Part shown: one piece after another, positions 8,252 through 16,688 of the stretch
Layout: each line of letters starts with the position of its first letter
How positions within the stretch are numbered: position 1 is the first letter of the stretch
Assembly: GCF_026163565.1 (NCBI RefSeq)
Contig: NZ_JAPDKN010000026.1
Span: 1-64,000, forward strand
Length of the DNA stretch: 64,000 nt
Origin: Chryseobacterium sp. YIM B08800
GTDB lineage: Bacteria > Bacteroidota > Bacteroidia > Flavobacteriales > Weeksellaceae
Direction: 5' to 3'
The notes under the pieces: generated by a model
Seen by the model: the letters and a program-made list of their open reading frames with translations, nothing else
What the model was told of the DNA's origin: nothing
The model's database searches: none
Translations under genes and position numbers: made by a program

Positions 8252-10389
8252 AACAGACCTTCTTTTATATATTCAGGAATTTCCCAATTAGAGTAATCAT
8301 CATTACTATGATATAAGATATCTAAAGCAAAATGGGTTTTCTTATTAATACATTCATTTGCTAGATCATAAGAATCTTTATTTTCATCATCAAAATGTCT
8401 AGGATTTTTAACTCCTTTGAAACTATCTATTTTACTAATAACTAAATTCTTATTTTGTGGTATAACTAAAAAAGAGTCTTCAAAGCTTCTTGCGGTATAT
8501 CCATCATAATCAGTTTGATAAGTAATACATAAAGTTCCATTTTCATTTTGAATCCATTTATCATCTGTTTTAATTAAACATTTATCTTTTAATGTGAGAG
8601 ATTTTAATTCTTCGAGAGTTTTATTATTTAAGAAAAATCTAAGTGCTGGGTTTGAGTAATCTTCGCCTATTGCAACTCTACAAGCTTCATTAACTATTAT
8701 TTCTTCATTCTTTTTATTTAGTTTTTTGACCTTATGTGTACTGTCTAAATCTGTAAGAATAAGAGTTTTTACACCTATAAAGTCTATAAAAAGTTCAAAT
8801 ATCTCAGAATAAGCTCCAACCTCGATAATTGAAATATTTTGAGATAGTAATGGGATTTTTTTCTCTTCTTTATCAGAGTGAGATAACTGAATATCTATTT
8901 TCTTCATTATTGTTGGTAGAAGTATACGCTCCGTATCTCCCTCTATTAAAATAGCCTTGTCAGCAAAAAAAATTTCTGCCCTACTTATAGTAAGATATTG
9001 TTTAAGAAATTGATATTGCTTTCCCGTTTCATCATATAGATTTTTTAAATCCTTTAAATTTTTAGAAGTTATAGTATCTGTCTTTTTTAAATATTTAATT
9101 TCATCAAAATCACTATCTGCAACAATATGAGAAGAATGTGTAGAAATTATTGTCTGTAAGCTACGGCAAATCTCAAATTCTGTATTATCAACATTTTTAA
9201 TTGTTTTTGATATTTTATCTCCCACGATTGTTCTAATATTTTTTATAAAAACATATTGCATTTGTGGGTGAGTATGTGCTTCTGGTTCTTCTATAAACAA
9301 TAAATTAATATCTGCGGGAGCTTCTAATAAAGACCTTTGAAACTCATATTTTTTTATTTCAATTTCAAAGATCATGCTTATAAGATTTAGGTATCCCAAA
9401 CCATTATAGTGTTCTGGTAAATCCGACAGTTCATGTTTATAGTAAACAGTTGTATTACCTTTTAAAAGTTCTCTAGACTGTAATGTGGAAAGTACGCTTA
9501 ATACTGATTCATTTTCACGTATTCCACCTAGACTTTTTATTTTTTCAATTATGTCTTCAAAAAAAACTTTGTAAATTTTTGATAATTCTTCATCAGTATT
9601 AATTATAGTATCATGAAAATCATCTATTTTCTTAGCTTCATTTTCATCATTTTCTTTTCTTTCGTATATCTTTGAAGTTTGTAATGATAATGTCTTATCT
9701 GTTTCTTTGTTCGTAACATCTCTTCTAGCTGAAATGTATTTAAAACTAATGAAATCAGATATTTTCAAGTCTTCAATTAATATATAGTTATCCTCAATTA
9801 TTTTTTGTGAAGTCTTGTCATAGAAAATTGATTTTTTCCTAGTTTCAAAATATTTTTGATAATGTAATTTGAAAAATTCCGAAAATCCTTTTACATTATA
9901 TTTTTTAGGTAGCTCACAGGCTTCTGCCTCAGCTTTTTTAACATTTTCACGATGTCTATATTGTGCTAAATCTTTCCTGATTCCTAAATAATTTTTATAA
10001 CTTAAATAATAATCAAATCCTAATACAATATGGTTATTTTCGGGATCAAGATCTAACATTAATTTTTGAATATTGATGAAACTATCAGTATTATTATACA
10101 ATACTAATATTCTTAATGAAATACCATTGTAGCATTTCAGATACTCTTCTTCAGAAAGCTCTGTAGGATCTTCAATAAGAATTTGCAATTGTTGTTTAAA
10201 GGACAAATTAAAGTCTTCAATTGAAAAATTATTCTTATCACTTTGATTTAAAAATTTATCCAGAACTGTAAGAATAGAAGTTTTACCTGAGTTATTTTTT
10301 CCTATAACCAACGAAATTTCATCTTCTAAGTCAATTTGAAAATCAGAAAGTATTCTAAAGTTTTTAATAAAAAGTTTTTTTATGTTCAT
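8233..10389 (-). CDS. gajA: Gabija-type OLD family ATPase-TOPRIM nuclease (GajA)
   Basis: This 718-residue OLD family endonuclease combines an SMC/RecF-like ATPase with a TOPRIM nuclease. Walker A GKNNSGKTS is at residues 30-38, the ABC-type Walker B LLFIEEPEAHTHP is near 365, and the H-loop STHSSHI is near 420. The TOPRIM domain shows the metal-binding glutamate in AILIEGDTERILLP (about 475-490) and the acidic pair in LILTDLDST (about 545). Together with the overlapping UvrD-like helicase gene downstream this defines a Gabija-type module. In studied systems ATP keeps GajA inactive, and nucleotide depletion during phage replication releases DNA nicking. It is larger than the founding GajA (about 580 residues); the extra length lies in the middle of the ATPase domain. 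Confidence 0.84.
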   Translation of the reverse strand: MNIKKLFIKNFRILSDFQIDLEDEISLVIGKNNSGKTSILTVLDKFLNQSDKNNFSIEDFNLSFKQQLQILIEDPTELSEEEYLKCYNGISLRILVLYNNTDSFINIQKLMLDLDPENNHIVLGFDYYLSYKNYLGIRKDLAQYRHRENVKKAEAEACELPKKYNVKGFSEFFKLHYQKYFETRKKSIFYDKTSQKIIEDNYILIEDLKISDFISFKYISARRDVTNKETDKTLSLQTSKIYERKENDENEAKKIDDFHDTIINTDEELSKIYKVFFEDIIEKIKSLGGIRENESVLSVLSTLQSRELLKGNTTVYYKHELSDLPEHYNGLGYLNLISMIFEIEIKKYEFQRSLLEAPADINLLFIEEPEAHTHPQMQYVFIKNIRTIVGDKISKTIKNVDNTEFEICRSLQTIISTHSSHIVADSDFDEIKYLKKTDTITSKNLKDLKNLYDETGKQYQFLKQYLTISRAEIFFADKAILIEGDTERILLPTIMKKIDIQLSHSDKEEKKIPLLSQNISIIEVGAYSEIFELFIDFIGVKTLILTDLDSTHKVKKLNKKNEEIIVNEACRVAIGEDYSNPALRFFLNNKTLEELKSLTLKDKCLIKTDDKWIQNENGTLCITYQTDYDGYTARSFEDSFLVIPQNKNLVISKIDSFKGVKNPRHFDDENKDSYDLANECINKKTHFALDILYHSNDDYSNWEIPEYIKEGLLWLKEN

Positions 10390-10415
10390 GGTTACTGTTT
10401 TTTGTTTATTAATGA

Positions 10416-10763
10416 TTATAAATTAATAGAATAAAAAACAATTTGTTCAAATTCAAAACTTTCAGATTCTCTATCAAACCCTCGACTTACAGCATATGTT
10501 TTTCCTTGAATCTTACGAAAATCTTCGTAATACTTTATCATGTAATCAAAAAAAACTTTAACTTGATTTTCTGAAACATTTATTTTTGCTTTTCCATACA
10601 ATTCAACCCATTCTTGTATAGATAGATTATTGGCATACTGCTTCATTGCATTTGGATATATATTATCCTTACAGTGCAATATTAATTTATTAAATAAATC
10701 AATTCCAATTTCTTCCTCTAATACTTTTTTAAAATCTCCAATTTGTTCTTTAATGTGTTCCAT
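10416..10763 (-). CDS. Small hypothetical protein at the head of the Gabija operon
   Basis: This 115-residue soluble protein is mostly helical by eye (IKEQIGDFKKVLEEEIGIDLFNKLI, then FFDYMIKYYEDFRKI). It is not a family I recognise and has no HTH that I can see. It is 26 bp upstream of gajA on the same strand, directly behind a TAnnTTTG promoter, so the three genes form one operon. Standard Gabija systems have only two genes. This may be an accessory sensor or inhibitor, or an unrelated passenger. Confidence 0.5.
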   Translation of the reverse strand: MEHIKEQIGDFKKVLEEEIGIDLFNKLILHCKDNIYPNAMKQYANNLSIQEWVELYGKAKINVSENQVKVFFDYMIKYYEDFRKIQGKTYAVSRGFDRESESFEFEQIVFYSINL

Positions 10764-10782
10764 AATTATTTATCTAGTAACA

Positions 10783-10790
10783 CAAATTTA
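10783..10790 (-). promoter_or_regulatory. Promoter -7 box of the Gabija operon, with nearby palindrome
   Basis: Read on the minus strand, TAAATTTG matches TAnnTTTG and lies 19 bp upstream of the small first gene. A perfect palindrome AATTGTCACAATT (10816-10828) lies about 25 bp further upstream, near the -33 region, and could be an operator. Confidence 0.45.
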
Positions 10791-10879
10791 TAAAATGACA
10801 TTTAATATTTTTTTTAATTGTCACAATTTTTAACACGAATAAGATTATAATCAGATTTCCTAATAGTATCTTTTATCAG

Positions 10880-12298
10880 TTATTTTAATACTCTATTTAT
10901 TTCAGTTCCAATTAAAATATTAATTTCATTATTAATTAATCCAAAATTATTAATCAAATCATTTTTATTTATAAACTCATCTTCAAAAATATTCCATTTA
11001 AAACGTTTTTCAATTTCAGTATTGTCCCATCCTTTTTTTATATATTTAGTTAAGCACCAATAGACACGAATTTTTCTATCTGTGGTAATAAAAAAAATTG
11101 AGCAAAGAAATGAGTTAAGGTTAGGATAGTTACTTTTAATATCAATAGTTATTTGTTCATATGGGTAAGTAGTTGTTAAATTATATCCGCTTAATTCTTT
11201 TTTCGTTCTTGTTACCGTATATGGTTTATTAAACCTTCCGAACATATCAAGACGATTAGGCGTTTCAACAGTTTCATATGATGTATCTTCATAAGTTGGC
11301 TCAGCGTAAAACTCCTTGTATTGAGAAACATATTGTCCAATTTGAGTTAAATTCAAATCATAATTTAAATTACTAAGGAATTTGTGCTTATATTCATAAA
11401 GGTTTTGAAATTCTTCCTTAGGCTTAAATTTCTCAACACAACTCTTAACATCTTCAAAAAAATATATTATTTCTTCTTGATTTAAATGTTTACCAGCGTC
11501 TTCCTTAATTAGATCTTCCAAAGATTTTGTAGGAAGCGAATCATTTTCAGAAGAATCTTTAATGTTATTAAGTGTATTAGGGATTGTCTCCAAAAATGCA
11601 TTTAATTCGTCATTTTTTTTACAAAAATTTTCTGTGAAATCAGCTTGAATAACAAAAAAAGGTGTTTGTTCAGAAATCTTTGTAAACTCATCAGAAATAT
11701 AATCTATAATATCTTTGTATCTGATATTATTATCAGAATATTTTTTTATTGCATTAAAAAAGCTAAGAGTAAAAAAACTAAACTCTTGATCTTGATATGA
11801 ACTTTGAATATTAAGAGATGAAAATAAAAAATAACAGTTATTAAACTGAGATTGTGTAGATTTTATATATGTATCAACTTTATTAATATCTTTTATATAA
11901 TTATATCCAGACTCACAAGCATCAACAATCTTGGTTACTAATTTAGGATTTAAAGATTTTAATAAACTATCCAGTTCTGAGTTTTGTAAACTTGTTTGTT
12001 GTTTTTTATCTTGCTCAAAATCACTTAAAATATAATAAAATTCATTTTCGGAATATAGTCCATGCCCTGTAAAATAAAAAAGTACTTCATTTATTTGGCT
12101 GAATTTATTTTGACTAATAAAATTTACTAATTCGTTTTTAATAAATGTACTATCTGTATTATTGTTAATGAATAATATATTATCATACTTTTTTGTATGT
12201 TTTATTAATTCATTAAAAAAAACAACATCATTTTTACACCCTGGTAAATTTTGTACATTTTTATATGAGGAAACTCCAATAAGTATTGCTAAATTCAC
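10880..12298 (-). CDS. Caspase-like (peptidase C14) protein paired with AbiH
   Basis: The N-terminal about 230 residues are a caspase/metacaspase fold. The start is LAILIGVSSYKN with the usual small residue cluster, the catalytic His79 is in FYFTGHG, and the catalytic Cys128 is in KIVDACESG. The C-terminal about 240 residues are not recognised and may be the sensor or substrate-binding part; they include FNKPYTVTRTKKELSGYN and a possible beta-rich segment (PYEQITIDIKSNYPNLNSFLCSIFFI). No signal peptide is present. The gene starts 21 bp after the stop of the AbiH gene on the same strand. Bacterial caspase-like proteases often execute cell suicide in antiphage systems. That role here is inferred. 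Confidence 0.75.
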   Translation of the reverse strand: MNLAILIGVSSYKNVQNLPGCKNDVVFFNELIKHTKKYDNILFINNNTDSTFIKNELVNFISQNKFSQINEVLFYFTGHGLYSENEFYYILSDFEQDKKQQTSLQNSELDSLLKSLNPKLVTKIVDACESGYNYIKDINKVDTYIKSTQSQFNNCYFLFSSLNIQSSYQDQEFSFFTLSFFNAIKKYSDNNIRYKDIIDYISDEFTKISEQTPFFVIQADFTENFCKKNDELNAFLETIPNTLNNIKDSSENDSLPTKSLEDLIKEDAGKHLNQEEIIYFFEDVKSCVEKFKPKEEFQNLYEYKHKFLSNLNYDLNLTQIGQYVSQYKEFYAEPTYEDTSYETVETPNRLDMFGRFNKPYTVTRTKKELSGYNLTTTYPYEQITIDIKSNYPNLNSFLCSIFFITTDRKIRVYWCLTKYIKKGWDNTEIEKRFKWNIFEDEFINKNDLINNFGLINNEINILIGTEINRVLK

Positions 12299-12319
12299 TT
12301 TTTAATTATCAATTTTTAG

Positions 12320-13573
12320 TTATAGTTTTTCTAACATATTTTCTAATTCCAAATTATTACTATCAATTTTTAATAAATCTTTTGTTTCAAATGGAATAAG
12401 TTTTTTTCTTAAATCAGCTTTGTTTTTGAATAGCCTTCCAATCTGATATGTCTTTTCAATATAATCGGTCGTATCAATTGTCAAATCTTTACTTCCAAAT
12501 GATTTGTCATAAGTAAGAGCCTTAATTTTCTTACAATTAGGATTATTAAAAATTGAGCTTAACATTGTCTTATCAGACATTCCGCATGAATGCCCCATAA
12601 TATAAACCTCAAACTCATCAGAATCAATAAATTTTAAAAAAGTCTCATAATTAGGAGTTCTCAAATACCAATAGGTTTTAACATATTTAAGGCATTCATC
12701 GTATTTTTCCAATACTTCAAAATTGGTTTCTTCCTCATCCCCATATCCAAAAATCATAGGATTATCTTTATCATTTAACTTTCCATGAATATAAATAACA
12801 TCAGTATTTGGAACTGTTTTTTGAATTTCTTTTACATAACTTTCAATAGTAGAGGTATAATTAAAATTCAAAAACAAAATACTATTTGGTTTAGGTTTCT
12901 TCGGTTCTTTATTTGTTGTAATAGTTTTGGGCGTACTATTATTTGCACTAATTTTATAACTCACTGCTGACTTTGGTGCAGCATTATGTTCTATTGGTTC
13001 TAGTAATTGAGGAATCAAACTGCTCTTTGAAACATTATATTTGTTAGATAAATATTCTTCCTCAATTTTAATCAGATAAGCGTATAGTAAACTTTGGAGA
13101 AATTGAAAACCATTATTAAGTTCTAAAATTTCTTTTTCCTTATTTTCAGATGATAATTCACAAAGAATTTTATAATATTCATTTTCAATATCAACCCAAT
13201 TATATTCCTTGCAAGACGAGAGAAGTTTAGATATTAAATTGCTTTTTATCTCTAAAGTATATTCACGCTCTTGAATTCTTCCCCTATAAGTGTTAGTTGG
13301 AGTACCTCCAACATAAACACTCATGCCACTTTCCTGCTCAATATATGCGTAGAAATTGTTTAAGTCCCATTTATCTACATCATCATTTCCATTATTTAAC
13401 CAATTTTTATAATAGCCACTTCGCATTACTGATAATAGTTGATCGGTGTACTTATTATAATTATTAGCATATTTAAATGCATTCCTTAAATAATCAAGTA
13501 TAAAATCTTTATAGGAGGTTTTAATTTTATGAGCTAGATCGAAACCATTGCCTATTAATATAAGTCTATTCAT
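12320..13573 (-). CDS. abiH: AbiH family abortive infection protein
   Basis: AbiH proteins were found as lactococcal abortive phage infection factors. This 417-residue protein shows the family signature LILIGNGFDLAHKIKTSYKDF at its N-terminus (written here in parts: GNGFD at residues 8-12, then TSYKDF), NFNYTST at about 236, IYIHGKL at about 260, and GHSCGMSDK at about 326. The glycine-rich start, the N-Y pair and the HG motif resemble SIR2-like NAD-binding folds, so NAD-directed activity is plausible but is inference. A TATCTTTG promoter lies 15 bp upstream, giving an almost leaderless mRNA. The caspase-like gene follows after 21 bp, so the two make one operon. Confidence 0.82.
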   Translation of the reverse strand: MNRLILIGNGFDLAHKIKTSYKDFILDYLRNAFKYANNYNKYTDQLLSVMRSGYYKNWLNNGNDDVDKWDLNNFYAYIEQESGMSVYVGGTPTNTYRGRIQEREYTLEIKSNLISKLLSSCKEYNWVDIENEYYKILCELSSENKEKEILELNNGFQFLQSLLYAYLIKIEEEYLSNKYNVSKSSLIPQLLEPIEHNAAPKSAVSYKISANNSTPKTITTNKEPKKPKPNSILFLNFNYTSTIESYVKEIQKTVPNTDVIYIHGKLNDKDNPMIFGYGDEEETNFEVLEKYDECLKYVKTYWYLRTPNYETFLKFIDSDEFEVYIMGHSCGMSDKTMLSSIFNNPNCKKIKALTYDKSFGSKDLTIDTTDYIEKTYQIGRLFKNKADLRKKLIPFETKDLLKIDSNNLELENMLEKL

Positions 13574-13587
13574 AATTTGGATTTACA

Positions 13588-13595
13588 CAAAGATA
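13588..13595 (-). promoter_or_regulatory. Promoter -7 box of the abiH-caspase operon
   Basis: On the minus strand TATCTTTG is an exact TAnnTTTG match only 14 bp before the abiH start codon. It gives the pair its own promoter, independent of the replication genes upstream. Confidence 0.55.
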
Positions 13596-13607
13596 ATTTA
13601 AATCTTA

Positions 13608-15023
13608 TCAGCCCCATACTTCTTTAGTCAAATTTGGAGCATACCCAATTTCACGAATAAAAATATCTTCAATCATTTTGTAAACAATATCTAAGTGTTG
13701 TTTTTTAACCACAATACAATCATGTAGAGTAAATAGGGGGATTTTTCTTTTGAAAACATTATTGATTTCTCTTGCAATTATATTTACCATAAAATGAGAT
13801 TCTAATTGAAAAGTCAGGTAAGACAGTTTTTTATGCCAGTCAGACTTTTTAAAATCTCTGAATTTCTTTCGTTTATACCTTAAAAGTAAATTATTTATTG
13901 TAGGGAAATACTTTGCAAAGACAGTTTGCTCATTTTTGTAGGCTATAGGTTTGGCAAACAACATAGATAAAAATCTTTTTTTACTGTATTTTCTTAAATC
14001 ATCCTCATCACCATCAAAGGCTCTATTGAACTGTCTTTGAAAGTTTTCTTCAAAGTATGGAAGCTTTGTAAAATCATTCATAAAGTAATTGTATAACTTA
14101 TTATTTAGTATCAAATCCTTGAAATGCTGTATCTCCTTATCAGAAGGCTTTACAGAGTTTTTTACTAAGATATAATGATATAAGAGATCTTTACTATTAA
14201 TCTTAGTGGTAAGATCTGTAGGTTGTAGGGTATTGTAGTTATACAATATGTATGATAAAATAAATGGTACTGAAGAAGACAGATCTATTTCAGAGAGCCT
14301 TTCATTATCATATTTTAGGTGCTTTCTACAAATTTTAGGAAATTGTGTCAAGACTGTATGTAGTCTTCCATCAGTTTCAGGATTATGATGAAATGTGTAA
14401 TGCCCATTTTTTAAATTCATCACCCGAACTGCATTTAAAAGATATTTTTGATAATTTCCTGTTTTTTGATATTCTGTATAAAGGTCTTTTAAAGCCGATT
14501 TCTCATCTAATTCAAATCTTTTGGTATCAAAATAGTTAATAGTAAAGCCAAACTTCTTTCTTACTTTATTTTCAACAAATGGAGGATTCTCCTTTTTTAT
14601 TTTATTTACAAAAGACTGTCCCGAAAGTAATATCAATTCCAATTCCCCATTCCCCCAATAATATTCAGGAAGTCTATAAGAAAAACATTTGCCTTCTTCA
14701 TAATTGTTTCTCCAAAAGAATCTGCCTTCATTGGGTAAATTAAGATATAAATAATCCAGATGTAATTTTGAAGCTCTGAAAAAACTTTGATTAATATTGG
14801 CACACATAGGTGTATAATGCTTTATCATGAAATCCATATCATTTTTATTATTATCAGGGCAATTGTCATAGGTTTTATCCATATTTTGATAGGCTATGTC
14901 TTCAACAAGTTTTGAGATAAAATAATAGATATATTCTTTATTAAATTCGAAAGAAGGTGGAAACTTGGCAAGTCTTTGATCTAAATTTAAATTTTTAGGG
15001 ACTAATATATAATGTTCATTCAT
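13608..15023 (-). CDS. Family A polymerase-like protein of the element
   Basis: This 471-residue protein is not annotated by any family name I can assign, but it shows the right-hand palm order of family A DNA polymerases and T7-like RNA polymerases. DGRLHTVLTQFPKI at 218-231 resembles the GRLSSSDPNLQNIP stretch before motif A. IDLSSSVPFIL at 246-256 resembles motif A (D247 as metal ligand). RKYSKKRFLSMLFAKP at 344-359 resembles motif B. PLFTLHDCIVV at 429-439 resembles motif C (HDE/HDS; H434 D435). No exonuclease domain is seen. The initiator gene lies upstream across a 216-bp gap on the same strand. I infer an element-specific primer-polymerase or replicase; remote homology must be confirmed. 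Confidence 0.5.
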   Translation of the reverse strand: MNEHYILVPKNLNLDQRLAKFPPSFEFNKEYIYYFISKLVEDIAYQNMDKTYDNCPDNNKNDMDFMIKHYTPMCANINQSFFRASKLHLDYLYLNLPNEGRFFWRNNYEEGKCFSYRLPEYYWGNGELELILLSGQSFVNKIKKENPPFVENKVRKKFGFTINYFDTKRFELDEKSALKDLYTEYQKTGNYQKYLLNAVRVMNLKNGHYTFHHNPETDGRLHTVLTQFPKICRKHLKYDNERLSEIDLSSSVPFILSYILYNYNTLQPTDLTTKINSKDLLYHYILVKNSVKPSDKEIQHFKDLILNNKLYNYFMNDFTKLPYFEENFQRQFNRAFDGDEDDLRKYSKKRFLSMLFAKPIAYKNEQTVFAKYFPTINNLLLRYKRKKFRDFKKSDWHKKLSYLTFQLESHFMVNIIAREINNVFKRKIPLFTLHDCIVVKKQHLDIVYKMIEDIFIREIGYAPNLTKEVWG

Positions 15024-15239
15024 TGTTTTACAGATTTATTTAAAAAAGGGCATAGCGATAGCTCATACAGCTTATTTGCTATACTTTTTGAGGATTTATG
15101 TTGTCTTAAAATTTTAGTTGATTTTTAGGCTGTTATTTGAGATCCAAGCCCAACTGTATGGAAGAGTCTTATGATATGACAGAAGGTTAATCTTTAATGA
15201 ACGTTTGTCATAAAATATATACATGACATTTGTACAATT
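15024..15239. other. 216-bp gap between initiator and polymerase-like genes
   Basis: No gene is visible. It contains TGTCAT/ATGACA inverted arms separated by an AT-rich spacer (about 15208-15230) just after the initiator stop, and an ATAGC/GCTAT dyad enclosing two AGCT copies (about 15049-15082). Such a spot, between an initiator and a polymerase-like gene, could hold the replication origin or a terminator plus promoter. Confidence 0.35.
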
Positions 15240-16163
15240 TTAATGATTGATGAGTAATTGAAACTTTTGAATTAAAGCCATTTCGATTTCTTGTTTGATG
15301 GTAAACAAATTATATTTTTCCAAAGTATTTATAAATTCTAATCGTTTGTCATAATAATGGGTTTTTGACTTGGAAAGCTTTAATTCTTTCCAGTAAACAG
15401 AACTTTTTCCCATATTAATAATATGCTGTTCTTTGGCATTTATATTTAATGCTTCAGGAATAGCATCTATAATAATCATATCATTAAATCTTTCCATAAG
15501 TAAATCAAAAAGGATTTTCAAAGCTTCCTTATTCCCACAATGAGAAAGATTGTAGATTCCCAATTTATTGAGCATTCTACTTTTCATAATTTTGATTTCA
15601 AATCGAAGTAATTTTTTTGAAAGGTTGTACTGTAACCCTTTGTCGTAACATTTTATATAATAGTCTGAACTGTTATATTGTTTATAAGTTCCTTTTCCAT
15701 GAAAAGTATCATATTGGTTAAATTCTTCAAAATTGTACATCAATAAATGATTGTCAATAATGGTTTTGGGAGATTTGGAAAGAGTAATGTTCAATCCAAA
15801 CTCTAAATTAGTCATTCCACATTCAGCACTATTAATCTTAAAATCGGCTTCTAACATAGAAATTGCTTCACAAAGATTACAATAAGTGAAATCTGAATGA
15901 TTCTGAGGTTTTAATCCCTTTTTATCATTGTGATACTTATGTAAGGAGTTTCGTATATATCCTGTTCTATTTGTTATTCGAGCCTCCATTGTATTTTGAT
16001 AGGATCTGCAAGGGTAACATATTTGACCTGTTCTATAATCTAGTACGTAAGTAGTTTCCAAATCATCATTTTGCTTGATGTTTTGTTCTAGAATATCTTT
16101 GTCTTTTGTAAAAACTTTTATAAAATCTATCATGTTTTTTGAATTTTGATTAAATTTTGACAT
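15240..16163 (-). CDS. Replication initiator-like protein (phage/plasmid gene II/X type)
   Basis: This 307-residue protein resembles replication initiators of filamentous phages and small plasmids. TNLEFGLNI at 118-126 is followed by YIKCYDKGLQYN at 169-180 and LLRFEIK at 185-191, the YDK...R.E spacing typical of that family. A cysteine-rich patch (GQICYPCRSY, CNLCEA, AECG) may bind metal. A second ATG at residue 11 is possible as the start. The 128-bp leader contains GACAGTT/AACTGTC inverted arms. The protein is expected to nick or bind the element origin and start replication of the excised circle. This is a family-level inference, and no catalytic tyrosine was assigned. Confidence 0.55.
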   Translation of the reverse strand: MSKFNQNSKNMIDFIKVFTKDKDILEQNIKQNDDLETTYVLDYRTGQICYPCRSYQNTMEARITNRTGYIRNSLHKYHNDKKGLKPQNHSDFTYCNLCEAISMLEADFKINSAECGMTNLEFGLNITLSKSPKTIIDNHLLMYNFEEFNQYDTFHGKGTYKQYNSSDYYIKCYDKGLQYNLSKKLLRFEIKIMKSRMLNKLGIYNLSHCGNKEALKILFDLLMERFNDMIIIDAIPEALNINAKEQHIINMGKSSVYWKELKLSKSKTHYYDKRLEFINTLEKYNLFTIKQEIEMALIQKFQLLINH

Positions 16164-16236
16164 AGTTGTAGTATTCCATAAGTTGGAAAACCATGGTTAA
16201 GTCAAAGGTTGATAATTAAGTTTGTGGGAATAGAAA

Positions 16237-16283
16237 GACAGTTTTTTAATTTTATAAGAACTATATTAAAAACAACTGTCAAA
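16237..16283. repeat. Inverted GACAGTT/AACTGTC sites upstream of the initiator gene
   Basis: GACAGTT (16237-16243) and AACTGTC (16275-16281) are inverted arms 31 bp apart. The right one extends to AACTGTCAA, a 9-mer also found three times in the noncoding region 1319-2224. They are probable binding sites of an element-encoded protein. Confidence 0.45.
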
Positions 16284-16290
16284 AGAAGTT

Positions 16291-16545
16291 TTATGATTTA
16301 AGGTGTGCTTGTACATCAGATTTACAATAATACACACGTTTTCCAATTTTCTTGGCTTTTAAAATACCCTGATTATTCCAATGAAACAATGTTGTCAAAC
16401 TGACATCAAGGAGTTTTGCAGTTTCTTCACGAGTATAAAACTGTTTCTCGTTTTCCAGATTGTGGTTTCCTTTGTTAAATTTTTCTAATTCTTCACGAAC
16501 TAATTTCTGTATGAATTGACCGAAAGAATCTAAATCGATTTGCAT
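16291..16545 (-). CDS. Excisionase-like helix-turn-helix protein
   Basis: This 84-residue protein has a C-terminal MerR-like winged HTH of the excisionase type: QFYTREETAKLLDVSLTTLF (helix-turn-helix), then HWNNQGILKAKKIGKRVYYCKSDV (wing). The N-terminal about 35 residues are helical and charged, and may mediate oligomerisation. In Bacteroidetes elements such genes control excision and replication. The perfect 23-bp inverted repeat at 16554-16605 ends 9 bp before the start codon, so it probably binds its own operator. It lies between the initiator and the integrase operon. Confidence 0.8.
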   Translation of the reverse strand: MQIDLDSFGQFIQKLVREELEKFNKGNHNLENEKQFYTREETAKLLDVSLTTLFHWNNQGILKAKKIGKRVYYCKSDVQAHLKS

Positions 16546-16553
16546 TAATTGAA

Positions 16554-16605
16554 TGGCTTTGTTACCTATATTTTAATTTTATTTAAAATATAGGTAACAA
16601 AGCCA
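16554..16605. repeat. Perfect 23-bp inverted repeat upstream of the HTH gene
   Basis: The left arm 16554-16576 (TGGCTTTGTTACC...) and the right arm 16583-16605 (...GGTAACAAAGCCA) are exact reverse complements around a 6-nt loop TTTTAT. There is no T-run after it on either strand, so it is not an ordinary terminator. It overlaps the promoter region of the HTH gene and is a candidate operator, origin or recombination site. Confidence 0.75.
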
Positions 16606-16610
16606 ATACC

Positions 16611-16640
16611 AGGGAAAATAGGGATTTTATAGGGAAAATA
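16611..16640 (+). repeat. AGGGAAAATA direct repeats
   Basis: AGGGAAAATA occurs at 16611-16620 and 16631-16640, with a GGGATTTTAT decamer between them, giving a 10-bp rhythm. Next to the 23-bp dyad this looks like short iterons. Confidence 0.45.
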
Positions 16641-16688
16641 TTTTCTATCGATTTTTATTTAACATGTTGATTTTTAGCGATAAATATT

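Noticed and set aside
6302..10389. Septu or PARIS instead of Gabija
   Set aside because: An OLD ATPase fused to TOPRIM next to a UvrD-like helicase is the Gabija layout; Septu has an HNH nuclease, and PARIS has a separate TOPRIM protein with a non-helicase ATPase.
13608..15023. Reverse transcriptase
   Set aside because: There is no YxDD box; the HD-type motif C points to family A polymerases.
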